The notes beneath the pieces are model-generated. The model was not told the origin of the DNA. It did not search any database and was given only the letters and a program-made list of their open reading frames with translations. The position numbers and the translations under genes are program-made. Of a stretch of 64,000 nt of DNA, positions 17,348 through 26,062 are shown piece by piece (position 1 is the stretch's first letter; every line of letters begins with the position of its first letter). Source of the DNA: Saccharospirillum sp. (GTDB taxonomy: Bacteria > Pseudomonadota > Gammaproteobacteria > Pseudomonadales > Natronospirillaceae); assembly GCA_022565595.1 (NCBI GenBank), contig JAIUML010000007.1, positions 112,932-176,931 of the forward strand, read 5' to 3'.

Positions 17348-18193
17348 TCAATGAGGTGTTTGATAGACCACCATCTGTACATCCACAGTCAACTCCAGGA
17401 TATCTTTACTGGTCAGTCTTTCTATGGCATCCGGTGGGGCTCGAAAGGCATGTGGTGTCATCTGTATCAGGTCAGCAATGGCAGCTGCGCTGGCCAGAGT
17501 TGTCTGATAACGAATTGATTGCCGAGAAATGCACGCCATTGCAGGCTCATTTCCGGTCTTGAATGGTTCCAGCCGTTCATACAATGCCTGTCGCAATTCG
17601 ATCAGATGTTCCGGGCCCGGGTCCAGTTGTATCAAATACCCCCCTGGCTTGAGTGCTCGCTCGAACTCGGTGTAAACCGGAAAACCGAAAAGGCACAAGA
17701 GCGCATCCAAACGATGAGCCTGGATCGGCAAATGGGCATTGGTACCTACCAGCCACAACAGGTTCGGGTCGGATTTTGCGGCAGCCAATACAGCCCATTT
17801 GGAAATGTCCAGACCGAGCAAGTTCCAGCCCGCCTCCGAACCAATGGATTCCTTCAGCCGGTTCAGGTAATAGCCTTCACCACAGCCGGCATCCAGTATG
17901 GAGATCGGGTTGCTGTCCGTGCTCCTATCGCCGAAAGGTAATTCTGTTATGGCGGCACTCAAAGCATCCGATATGGGTTGATAGTGCCCTCTGTGCAGGA
18001 AGGTCCGACGCGCCTGAACCATGGCTTTGGAGTCGCCAGGGTCCTTTGAGCGTTTGAATTGCACCGGCAAGAGGTTGATGTAACCCTGGCGTGCGCGGTC
18101 GAAACTGTGGTTCTCGGCACACACCCAGGTGTTGCCCACTCGCTTGAGTGGGCTCTGGTCCAGTGGACAGGCCAGGATGTCAGTGTCAGGCAT
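17348..18193 (-). CDS. rlmA: 23S rRNA (guanine-N1)-methyltransferase RlmA type
   Basis: SAM-dependent methyltransferase of 281 residues for helix 35 of 23S rRNA (G745 in E. coli). RlmA-specific residues are GYINLLPVQFKRSKDPGDSK near residues 36-55, followed by the SAM motif LDAGCGEGYYL. The start is set at 18193 because the conserved N-terminus begins there; it overlaps doeC by 8 bp. The N-terminal zinc site normally reads CxxC...C...H. Here it is CPLD...C...H, so the second cysteine is an aspartate. The overlap suggests co-transcription with the doe genes, but the function looks unrelated. Confidence 0.9.
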   Translation of the reverse strand: MPDTDILACPLDQSPLKRVGNTWVCAENHSFDRARQGYINLLPVQFKRSKDPGDSKAMVQARRTFLHRGHYQPISDALSAAITELPFGDRSTDSNPISILDAGCGEGYYLNRLKESIGSEAGWNLLGLDISKWAVLAAAKSDPNLLWLVGTNAHLPIQAHRLDALLCLFGFPVYTEFERALKPGGYLIQLDPGPEHLIELRQALYERLEPFKTGNEPAMACISRQSIRYQTTLASAAAIADLIQMTPHAFRAPPDAIERLTSKDILELTVDVQMVVYQTPH

Positions 18194-19559
18194 CCTGCTT
18201 CGGGCCGATCCAGATCTGCTTGGCGTTGACGAACTCGTGGATGCCATGAGGCCCCAGCTCGCGCCCAAAGCCGGAGCGTTTGATGCCACCACTGGGCAGG
18301 CGGGGGTCGGTCTTGACGATGCCATTTACAGCGACCTGGCCAGTTTCCATTTTCTGGGCAATGGCTTCACCGCGTTTGGCGTTGGTCCAGACGCTGCCCG
18401 CCAGGCCATAACGACTGTTGTTGGCAATAGCGACGGCATGGTCTTCGTCTTCCGCTCTCATCAGCACCATGACCGGGCCAAAGGTCTCTTCACAGGCACC
18501 AGTCATGTCTTCCTCGACATCGACCAACAGTGTCACGGGGTAGAAAAAACCATCTCCTTGAGGCAACTCACCGCCAAGCAGGCAACGCGCACCGGCGGCG
18601 ACGGTCTTGCTGACCTGGGCATGCAATTGGTCGCGCAGGTCTTTGCGAGCAATAGGACCGACGTCTGTGCTTTCTTCACGCGGATCACCCACTTTCAATT
18701 TCGACAGGCGCTCCTGCAACAGCTCGATCATGCGATCATAGACAGGTGCTTCAACAATAATGCGTTTAGCTGCAATGCAGCTCTGCCCAGCGTTGATGAT
18801 ACGCGACAGGGTAATGATGTCGGCAGCTTCTTCCAGGTTGGCATCCGCCAACACGATGCAGGCGTCCGATCCGCCCAGTTCCAGGACAGAATGTTTGATT
18901 TCCGAAGCGGCAATGGACGCCACTGCAGCACCGCCCTTTTCGGAGCCGGTGAAGGAGACTGCCTCGATGCGCTCATCCCGAATCACAGCTTCGACTGCAG
19001 GCGTTTCCAGCGGCAGGTTCTGGAAAATACCTTCAGGTGCGCCGGCTTTTTCAAACAACTCAGCGATGGCCACTGCACAGCCAGGGACATGAGGGTCGTG
19101 CTTCATGACACAGGTGTTGCCCGCCATCAGAGTAGGCGCACAGTAGCGGAACGCCAGCCAGAAGGGGGCATTCCAGGGAAGAATGCCCAGGATGACGCCC
19201 AGGGGTTCATATTTCACATAGGAGTGAGTGGCGTCTGAGGCTATGCTTTCTATCTTCAGATAGGCTTCGGCCTGTTCGGCATAATGCTCAGCACACCAGG
19301 CGGCTTTTAAAACTTCGCCACGAGCTTCCTTGATCGGCTTGCCCATTTCTTCAATCATGGGGCGAGCCAGAGTCTCGACTTCCTCACGCATCAGGGCAGC
19401 AACGGACTTGAGTACGGCTGCTCGCTCAGCAAAGGTGGTATTGCGCCATTGACGATAGGCCGTTTCGGCCTGCGCCAATATGGCTTCCACTTGAGCAGGG
19501 CTGGCAGGCTCGACTTCTCGTAATACCTTTCCGGTACTGGGATCGGTTGCGATCAACAT
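18186..19559 (-). CDS. doeC: Aspartate-semialdehyde / succinate-semialdehyde dehydrogenase-like, probable DoeC
   Basis: A 457-residue ALDH-family enzyme resembling YneI/Sad-type succinate-semialdehyde dehydrogenases. Motifs are the NAD site ILPWNAPFW, the base in LELGGSDACIV and the catalytic cysteine in NAGQSCIAAKR. In ectoine degradation DoeC oxidises aspartate semialdehyde to aspartate. The assignment rests on the neighbouring DoeD-type transaminase and M20 deacetylase. The ATG follows TGGAG, itself close after an intrinsic terminator, so expression may depend on read-through. Overlaps rlmA by 8 bp. Confidence 0.85.
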   Translation of the reverse strand: MLIATDPSTGKVLREVEPASPAQVEAILAQAETAYRQWRNTTFAERAAVLKSVAALMREEVETLARPMIEEMGKPIKEARGEVLKAAWCAEHYAEQAEAYLKIESIASDATHSYVKYEPLGVILGILPWNAPFWLAFRYCAPTLMAGNTCVMKHDPHVPGCAVAIAELFEKAGAPEGIFQNLPLETPAVEAVIRDERIEAVSFTGSEKGGAAVASIAASEIKHSVLELGGSDACIVLADANLEEAADIITLSRIINAGQSCIAAKRIIVEAPVYDRMIELLQERLSKLKVGDPREESTDVGPIARKDLRDQLHAQVSKTVAAGARCLLGGELPQGDGFFYPVTLLVDVEEDMTGACEETFGPVMVLMRAEDEDHAVAIANNSRYGLAGSVWTNAKRGEAIAQKMETGQVAVNGIVKTDPRLPSGGIKRSGFGRELGPHGIHEFVNAKQIWIGPKQDA

Positions 19560-19576
19560 GATTCAGTTTCTCCATT

Positions 19577-19608
19577 AAAAAAAGCTGGCCAGTCAAGGAC
19601 TGGCCAGC
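19577..19608 (-). terminator. Intrinsic terminator between doeD and doeC
   Basis: On the minus strand an 11-bp perfect stem GCTGGCCAGTC/GACTGGCCAGC with a 3-nt loop (19608-19584) is followed by seven T (19583-19577). It lies 36 bp after the doeD stop and ends only 17 bp before the doeC start codon, with the doeC ribosome site just after the T-run. It should reduce doeC and rlmA expression relative to doeD. Confidence 0.88.
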
Positions 19609-19644
19609 GGGTCATCATTGTTACACCTTTGAACCGGGTTCGGT

Positions 19645-20928
19645 TCAGCCTTCCAGCGCAGACGCTACCGCCTTGCTCAAGGTTTCCAGACCTTCGACCA
19701 GATCGGCATCCGGGATGGTCAAGGGTGGGATCAGCTTCAACACCTTGCCGCCGGTGCCGCAAGCACCAATCAACAGGCCGTTTTCAAAGCAGGTGGTCGC
19801 AATTTTCTTGGCCAGAGCGCCATCACCAAAGTCGATGGCCTGCATCATACCTTTACCGCGCACCTGGAAAGCGTGCTTGCTGTGCTGATCGCAAATGCCT
19901 TCGAGGTGCTCTTTCATTTGCGCACCTTTGCGTTTGACATCGGTCATCAGGTCGTCGTTTTCGAAATAGGTCAGTGCCTCGACGCCGGCGACGAAGGAGA
20001 AGCCTTGTCCACGGAAGGTCCCTGTGTGCTCACCTGGTGACCAGTGCTTGTCGTGCTCCGGCCTGACCAGGTTCATCGCCAGTGGCGTACCAAAACCACC
20101 GATGCCTTTGGCGAGGGTAACGATGTCGGGGTCGAGCCCCATGCCGTCGAAGCTGAAGTAGTTGCCGGTGCGGCCACACCCAGCCTGGATGTCATCGATG
20201 ATAAACAAGGCACCCAGGTCGTGGGCCAACTTTTGTACCGCCTGCAACCACTCCTTGCTGGCGACATGTACGCCACCCTCTGCCTGTATGGCCTCGACCA
20301 TAAAGGCAGCCGGGGGCTCCATACCACTGGAGGAGTCTTCATAGAGCGCACGCAAGGCGTCAACTGAATCAACACCACAGCTCATGTTGCAGCCTTTGCA
20401 ACGGGTTTCGCAGCCAAATGGCTGGCGCACTACATGCTCAAGGGGTACCCCTGCCGCATTGCGGAAGTAGCTGTTGGCGGTACAGGCCAGTGCGCCGAGT
20501 GTCATGCCATGAAAGCCATGACTGTAGGCGACCACGGATTTTCTTCCAGTCACCTTGCGTGCCAGCTTGAGTGCCGTTTCGACAGCATTCGTACCGGTCG
20601 GCCCCATGAACTGCATTTTGTAGTTCATGTTGCGAGGTTCCAGAATCGTTTTGGCAAACTTTTCCAGAAAACTCCGTTTCGGCGTGGTGTACATATCCAG
20701 GCTGTGTGCGACACCGTCGTTCTGAATAAACTCGATCAGCGCTTTTTTCATGCGCTCGTTGTTGTGACCGAAATTCAATACACCGGCACCGGCAAAAAAA
20801 TCGACGTAAGATTTCCCCGCTTCGTCTACCTGGCGTGCATTGGATGCCGAGGTAAATACAGTCGGGTAAAGTCGGCAATAGCCGCGAATATCCGATTCCC
20901 ATTTTTCAAAAACGTTCATGTCCGCCAT
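19645..20928 (-). CDS. doeD: Diaminobutyrate-2-oxoglutarate transaminase (DoeD/EctB type)
   Basis: A 427-residue class III PLP aminotransferase of the EctB/DoeD type. FFAGAGVLNFGHNN near the N-terminus and the PLP-lysine segment TLAKGIGGFGTPLA are typical. ectA and ectC are absent; the gene stands between an M20 deacetylase and a semialdehyde dehydrogenase. The degradative role (DABA to aspartate semialdehyde) is therefore favoured over ectoine synthesis. A strong AGGAGG precedes the ATG. Confidence 0.88.
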   Translation of the reverse strand: MADMNVFEKWESDIRGYCRLYPTVFTSASNARQVDEAGKSYVDFFAGAGVLNFGHNNERMKKALIEFIQNDGVAHSLDMYTTPKRSFLEKFAKTILEPRNMNYKMQFMGPTGTNAVETALKLARKVTGRKSVVAYSHGFHGMTLGALACTANSYFRNAAGVPLEHVVRQPFGCETRCKGCNMSCGVDSVDALRALYEDSSSGMEPPAAFMVEAIQAEGGVHVASKEWLQAVQKLAHDLGALFIIDDIQAGCGRTGNYFSFDGMGLDPDIVTLAKGIGGFGTPLAMNLVRPEHDKHWSPGEHTGTFRGQGFSFVAGVEALTYFENDDLMTDVKRKGAQMKEHLEGICDQHSKHAFQVRGKGMMQAIDFGDGALAKKIATTCFENGLLIGACGTGGKVLKLIPPLTIPDADLVEGLETLSKAVASALEG

Positions 20929-21000
20929 GTCAGCCCCTCCTGTCGTCGAGCTTGAGTTGAAAGCCTTCGATGCCCCTTAGTAAAGCGAGCAGTCCGGTGT

Positions 21001-22209
21001 CTATTTGTTGTGAATAACGCTTTGCTGTTGCCCGTCGGTACCCGGCACGGGGGCTCCGACCAGACGCGAATAAATGCGTGCTATATGAGGTATCAACGCA
21101 TCATTGAAATCGTACTTCGGACTATGACAAGGGTGATGATGGTTCACACCGCCATCATCGGACCCGATCAGAGCAAAGGCTCCCGGTACCTCTGCAAGAT
21201 AGTAGCTAAAGTCTTCCGATGCCATGATTGGCAAGGGCGTCTGAGTGGATAGCCAACCATCACCAAACTCCGCCTGCAATGCATGACGATAGCGCTCGGC
21301 TTCTGCCGGGTGATTCATTGTAGCGTTGTAACGAGGGTAAAGGGTGACGTGGCATTCTACGCCATAAGCTTTGGCTGTTGACTCGGCAATGTCGGTCACC
21401 CACTGCTTGAGTGGCTCACGGGTCGCAGGGTCCGCCAAACGAAAGCTGCCTTCCAGGACAGCCGTCTCCGGGATGACAGTTACACCACTGCGTGCATCGA
21501 AGGAAGTCACACTCAATACCACCGCCTGCTGCGGGGCAAACCGCCTGGCAACGACCTGCTGCAGGGCAACGACTATGGCCGAACCAGCCAACAAGGGGTC
21601 GCGACATTGTTCTGGCTGGCTGGCATGCCCACCACGACCGCGCAGCTCAATTTTGAAGGTGCCATTGCCTGCCATGACGGTACCATCCGGACAAACCGCC
21701 TGGCCGTAGGGTATCGCTGGCCAGTTATGCCAACCGAATATGGCATCTACGCCATTCAGGGCGCCAGCTTCTATCATGCGTTTGGCGCCATGGCCCCCTT
21801 CTTCCGCTGGTTGAAACACCAGGGTGACAGGGCCAGGCAGTTCGGCTTCGTGCTGTTTAAGCCATAAGGTCGTGGCGTAAAGGCTCGCAGTATGGCCGTC
21901 GTGACCGCAGGCGTGCATGCAGCCAGCGAAATCACTTTGCCAGTGCACGCCACTCTCTTCGTGAATAGGCAGCGCATCGATATCGGCTCTGAGAGCAATA
22001 TGCTTGCCGGGCTTATCGGCTGCCAGAGTTGCCAGGGTACCCGTCTGGGCACATTCACGCCATCTGATGCCCAGGGCATCCAACCGTTGGCGAATTCTTT
22101 GTGCTGTCGCTTGCTCGGCCCAACTCAATTCGGGGTGCCGATGCAACTCTCTACGGAACTCAACAGACTCATTGACCAGCGCCTGCCAATCCTGTGTCAC
22201 CTTGGTCAT
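21001..22209 (-). CDS. doeB2: M20 family amidohydrolase, probable N-acetyl-diaminobutyrate deacetylase (DoeB2)
   Basis: A 402-residue M20D peptidase/amidohydrolase, complete with metal ligands in HACGHDGHTA, PAEEGGHGAKRM and the late ASEDFSYYL. Family members deacylate N-acyl amino acids. Directly upstream of doeD and doeC it most likely removes the acetyl group from N-alpha-acetyl-diaminobutyrate, the product of ectoine hydrolysis, as the M20-type enzymes annotated DoeB2 do. No ectoine hydrolase (DoeA) is in the window. Without the neighbours it would only be called a hippurate hydrolase-like protein. Confidence 0.82.
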   Translation of the reverse strand: MTKVTQDWQALVNESVEFRRELHRHPELSWAEQATAQRIRQRLDALGIRWRECAQTGTLATLAADKPGKHIALRADIDALPIHEESGVHWQSDFAGCMHACGHDGHTASLYATTLWLKQHEAELPGPVTLVFQPAEEGGHGAKRMIEAGALNGVDAIFGWHNWPAIPYGQAVCPDGTVMAGNGTFKIELRGRGGHASQPEQCRDPLLAGSAIVVALQQVVARRFAPQQAVVLSVTSFDARSGVTVIPETAVLEGSFRLADPATREPLKQWVTDIAESTAKAYGVECHVTLYPRYNATMNHPAEAERYRHALQAEFGDGWLSTQTPLPIMASEDFSYYLAEVPGAFALIGSDDGGVNHHHPCHSPKYDFNDALIPHIARIYSRLVGAPVPGTDGQQQSVIHNK

Positions 22210-22696
22210 TTCAGATTACCCGTAATTTCAATATATTTTACAAAATGCGTCTCATTGCGCCTGATGCTGAATGTTCGGGTATGGCTGAATATCAACCTGG
22301 CATCAGGGCCTTAATTCCAGTTACGACATACCCTAGAATCGAATGACTCATGCTTGCAAGATATTTTTCATGTTTTTCAGATTTTTTAACAAACGGTGAT
22401 CAAAAAGCATCACCAATAAAATCACTATCTCTATAAAGATTGATCTTTTTTTACCTTATATTTCAATAGCTTGGATACTATTAGCACACTGCAATGATGA
22501 ACCATCAGGTTAAATCATTGAACCATATCGCTTTCTTCAGAAAGATGATTTTTTATCGAAAGGAGCGCTCGAAAAAATGGCTTTTTCAGCACATTTATTT
22601 TTGGGGGCGTAATCATTCGTTCCCTAAGAAATCCGCTGAATATTTCTTTAGGGAACAAATGGTAAGGGATAAAAGTGTTTTATATTATGAACAGTT
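22210..22696. other. AT-rich 487-bp gap upstream of doeB2
   Basis: No convincing gene. From about 22340 the sequence is much richer in A and T than its surroundings (runs such as GATCTTTTTTTACC). It contains a long inverted repeat at 22619-22656: GTTCCCTAA(G)AAAT-type arms of about 14 bp, one bulge, a nine-base loop. The part next to doeB2 presumably carries its promoter. No regulator gene for the doe cluster is adjacent. Confidence 0.5.
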
Positions 22697-23470
22697 TCAG
22701 AACCACCAGCCCATCTGCTGCAATACCTGACTGAGCGACATCAGTACACACATGATAATGACAACAGGTCGTATCAGCCGTGAGCCACCTCTGAGTATGG
22801 AGTGGCTACCGATAAAGGCACCAATCACCTGCCCAACCATCATGAAAACTCCGATCGCCCAGACCACCTGACCGCCAGCAGCAAAGAGTGCCAGAGAAAC
22901 TACATTGGTGGTGAAATTGAACAACTTGGCTCGAATGGTGGCATCAAGCAATGTCTGACCTCGAAACGCCACCCCGGATGCAGCGTAAAACGAACCAGTG
23001 CCTGGCCCGAAGACGCCATCGTAAAAGCCGATCAAAGGCGCCATGGTAGCACCCCACAGCTTTTCACCCATACGCCCTTTGCTGGCAACCTCACCCAGAT
23101 TGGGTGTCATCCAGAAATACAAAGCGACAAGAATCAACACCAGAGGGATAAACCAGGCCAGCCAATCGGTACTGACCCGCTGCACCAGAAGGGTTCCCAA
23201 AGCCGAGCCCAACCCCGCCATCAATGCCATAGGAATCAAATCCCGGCCGCGCAGATGTCCTTTCAGAAAGAGAGTCAGGGTTGAAGTGAGTGTGCCTATA
23301 ACACCCTGGCTCTTGTTGGTGGCCAGGGCATTGACCGGCGGCACGCCCGCTAACAGCAGTGCTGGCAGGGCCAACAAGCCTCCCCCACCCGCCAAGGTAT
23401 CAACCCAGCCAGCGAGAATGGCCACCAGGAAAAGGGCAAGCACCAACCCCATAGAGAGTTCAATGATCAC
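22697..23470 (-). CDS. TauE/SafE family permease (YfcA-like)
   Basis: A 257-residue inner-membrane protein with about eight hydrophobic segments in two homologous halves. The family marks are AGWVDTLAGGGGLLALPALL near the N-terminus and GFYDGVFGPGTGSF in the middle. TauE/SafE proteins export sulfite, sulfoacetate or other organic anions, and YfcA members have no proven substrate. No sulfur genes are adjacent, so the substrate is unknown. It follows the barrel/SPOR gene on the same strand by 51 bp. Confidence 0.92.
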   Translation of the reverse strand: MIIELSMGLVLALFLVAILAGWVDTLAGGGGLLALPALLLAGVPPVNALATNKSQGVIGTLTSTLTLFLKGHLRGRDLIPMALMAGLGSALGTLLVQRVSTDWLAWFIPLVLILVALYFWMTPNLGEVASKGRMGEKLWGATMAPLIGFYDGVFGPGTGSFYAASGVAFRGQTLLDATIRAKLFNFTTNVVSLALFAAGGQVVWAIGVFMMVGQVIGAFIGSHSILRGGSRLIRPVVIIMCVLMSLSQVLQQMGWWF

Positions 23471-23521
23471 TCAAACAGACTCCAGAAAAATCTGCGCAAC
23501 ATTGTGCCTGAACGGTGATCG

Positions 23522-25270
23522 TTATTGCACCCGGCCCGGCTGCAAGCCGACACTGACCAGGTGCCGCCAGGCTGCGTCGGCCTCGCTTTGACGACCGAAG
23601 CCTGTGGCTATTATTTGATATCGAGGTGCTTCAGTAGAGCCGTTCAAGATGACTTCAGCAGGACGGTCATTGATGGCCTGGAATGCCTGAAACCATAACA
23701 TCTCCGGCGACAGCAGCCACTGCCAGACTGATTCTACCCGGGGTTCTGTAGTGACGTTGAACCAGGGGGAGTCTGGCCTGTAGCCCAGCCGATATTGATA
23801 GATATCGCCGCTGGGTACTCTGGCTTGAGACTGTTCCGTCGCGCTCAGGCCACGGCTATCCAGCCAGCTTCGGGCTTGATCCAGAGCCAATTCAGACCTG
23901 AATTGATCCATCAGGTACCACCCCTGCTCTGCACTGGCATCCCAGATCAGGCGCACTCTTGAGCTGGGTGCTTCTGTCTCGGGAAGGATCCACTGCCGCT
24001 TGAACTCCGGATCACCCAACCACAATTGCATGGCAGACTCAGACAGAGGGCCGATCATCAGAGCACTACCGGGAGCAGCATCAGTCGGGTCTGATTCGAG
24101 CTCGAGTGGGAGCCTGCTTATACTGGTCTCAATGGGACTACTCTCACCCGTTACGACAGGCGCTCGACTTCCCGCTGGCTCTTGATCCGTCTCGGTAATA
24201 CGGTTCATCCGCGCAATCTGCTCTTCTGTATAACCTGCTTCTGGTGCCAATGGATCATCAACACTGCGTACACGATTGGAAATGCGCCCTTCGTTGCCCA
24301 CTACCCGCCGAACACGACCTTCCAGGCCGTGACGTCGAAGCTCCCTTCGCCAACTTTCAGTATCCGCCAGGCTGTCAAACTCCCCCAGGAAGAAGGCAAC
24401 TGGCCCCTCTACTTGTGGCTGAGCCAGGAAAACCACTTGCGGTGAGCGCTCATAGGGCACGGAAGTAAAAAACTGACGCAGCCCTCGAAATTCGAGTGCC
24501 CGTACCGCTTGCTCCATGGTACGGAATTCACCCAGTTGTATGGTATAGGGCCCTGCCGGGAAGCATTTGCACAATTCGGAATGAGTGACAATGGGTGGCA
24601 GTGACTGTGAAAATTGTTGCGGCAAAGTGGCTGGTACCGCCGCATCGCCAGAGGTTTGTGCCTCGCGTTCTGCTCTCTGTTCGGCCTGAATTCTTGCCAG
24701 CCTGACCCGTTCAAGCTCACTGGCTCTTTGCCCACCAAAAGTCATGCGCAGGCCATAGCGCCAGCGCCAGTGATTTGGCAGGTCACCACCATAGTAGCCC
24801 TGATAACCCAAACTGGTGAATACTCTCAAACGGTCAACAAAAGGCAGGCTAAGATCCGCATCAAGACGGTAGCCTGGCGTAAAAGCATTGATGACCCTAT
24901 CACCGGCGGTGGTTTCAATATCGTTTCCGGCCAGGATAACCCCAGCATGGACCTGGAAGCGCGCTGCCTCGCGCCCCTCCTGCCAGAAAACGCCCAACTC
25001 ATACTGACTGAAGCCATGCGACAAAGTGTTGCCATCGAGGCTGTATTGCAGCCGATCCTGATAGCGGTAGCCGATGTCATAGCCAAGGTTGTTGTCATAG
25101 AGAATCTGTCCGTGCACGGCATAGCCCCCGCCTTCCGATAGGGTACTGGTTGCCAGGCCGACATCCAGGCCTACTTCCTGAGCCTCGAGAGTCAATGACA
25201 GGATCAACAGGCCAGCCAAAACGGTCCCTTTCTGGACAAGGCTGGACTTTACCCGGTGCACATTCGTCAT
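23522..25270 (-). CDS. Exported barrel-like protein with SPOR-like modules
   Basis: A 582-residue protein not recognised as a named family. Residues 1-30 form a signal peptide ending near LEAQ. Residues about 31-190 alternate polar and aromatic residues in short strands (YDIGYRYQDRLQYSL; WRWRYGLRMTFGG), as in small outer-membrane beta-barrels. A charged linker (about 190-245) is followed by a SPOR-like module (YTIQLGEFRTMEQAVRAL, about 248-330). Two further similar stretches occur: WYLMDQFRSELALDQARSWL and the C-terminal YQIIATGFGRQSEADAAWRH. SPOR domains bind denuded peptidoglycan, so an envelope role is likely, but this reading is inference. Confidence 0.75.
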   Translation of the reverse strand: MTNVHRVKSSLVQKGTVLAGLLILSLTLEAQEVGLDVGLATSTLSEGGGYAVHGQILYDNNLGYDIGYRYQDRLQYSLDGNTLSHGFSQYELGVFWQEGREAARFQVHAGVILAGNDIETTAGDRVINAFTPGYRLDADLSLPFVDRLRVFTSLGYQGYYGGDLPNHWRWRYGLRMTFGGQRASELERVRLARIQAEQRAEREAQTSGDAAVPATLPQQFSQSLPPIVTHSELCKCFPAGPYTIQLGEFRTMEQAVRALEFRGLRQFFTSVPYERSPQVVFLAQPQVEGPVAFFLGEFDSLADTESWRRELRRHGLEGRVRRVVGNEGRISNRVRSVDDPLAPEAGYTEEQIARMNRITETDQEPAGSRAPVVTGESSPIETSISRLPLELESDPTDAAPGSALMIGPLSESAMQLWLGDPEFKRQWILPETEAPSSRVRLIWDASAEQGWYLMDQFRSELALDQARSWLDSRGLSATEQSQARVPSGDIYQYRLGYRPDSPWFNVTTEPRVESVWQWLLSPEMLWFQAFQAINDRPAEVILNGSTEAPRYQIIATGFGRQSEADAAWRHLVSVGLQPGRVQ

Positions 25271-25363
25271 GGTATGGCTTACCGCCTAATTAAAACAGAT
25301 ACGCCTGTTATATCGCCCGCATCGAGCAAAAGTTTAGCCATCCCTGGCGGCAGAAGCCCAGCT

Positions 25364-25978
25364 TTACTCAGGGTTCAAGGAAATTTCGAGGATGTACTTG
25401 CTCGCCTTGATCGGCGAAGTGATGGAATGCTCCCAGAGCTCTGCCTGATACTTCGACTTTGCCCACTCGGTCAGGTCGTGAAAGGGTTGGCGGCCCGGGT
25501 CTGCAATCAACACCTGACGTACGCCCGCTTTTTGAGCACGCTTGATCAGTTTTTTCCAGTCGTCTCTTAAGCTGTCCCAGAAACAGATATCACCACCAAG
25601 CAGGGTATCTGCCATGGACAAGTCCGCTGCTTTCAACTGGTTCAGGCGCCGCTGCCAGAACAGGGGAGAAATGCCATTGAGTTCACAGTGAAGCTGCAGA
25701 TAGGGCTCAACCGACGCATCTGCGTCTATAGACAAAACCCGGGATTGAAACGACTTTGCCAAAAACAAGGTGGTTGGTCCCCAGCCGCAGCCAATATCAA
25801 AAACCACTCGCCCTTCAGGAATCGGCTCAATCAACAGAAAATCCATCAACACAAAACTCGAATCCCAGACCTTGGTCCCGTGCAGGTTGGCATCACCATG
25901 TGCCTTGCGAATGGCTTTTACTGAGGGGTGGCTGGGCTTTAAAAAGGTCAGTCCGTGTGCGGTCAGTTGATGCTTCAA
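25364..25978 (-). CDS. Class I SAM-dependent methyltransferase (methyltransferase-16-like)
   Basis: A 204-residue methyltransferase with a clear SAM-binding motif (VVFDIGCGWGPTTLFLAKSF) and an acidic motif two (SIDADASVEPYLQLHCELNG). The leading GTKVWDSSFVLMDFL and the later IADPGR resemble the lysine protein methyltransferase group (Nnt1/METTL families). Its target is unknown. It stands alone between the SPOR-like and DUF962 genes on the same strand. Confidence 0.87.
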   Translation of the reverse strand: MKHQLTAHGLTFLKPSHPSVKAIRKAHGDANLHGTKVWDSSFVLMDFLLIEPIPEGRVVFDIGCGWGPTTLFLAKSFQSRVLSIDADASVEPYLQLHCELNGISPLFWQRRLNQLKAADLSMADTLLGGDICFWDSLRDDWKKLIKRAQKAGVRQVLIADPGRQPFHDLTEWAKSKYQAELWEHSITSPIKASKYILEISLNPE

Positions 25979-26062
25979 CCGAATCTCCTGCTTGAAGTAA
26001 TCACGCTAGCCGCGAATCCTAACGACTCCCGATACAGATTGCCAGCCACCCTTAAGTTGCAG

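Noticed and set aside
22494..22730. Open frame of 78 residues in the AT-rich gap
   Set aside because: Composition is that of translated AT-rich DNA (Phe, Lys, Tyr), it runs into the TauE gene on the other strand, and no ribosome site or family feature is seen.
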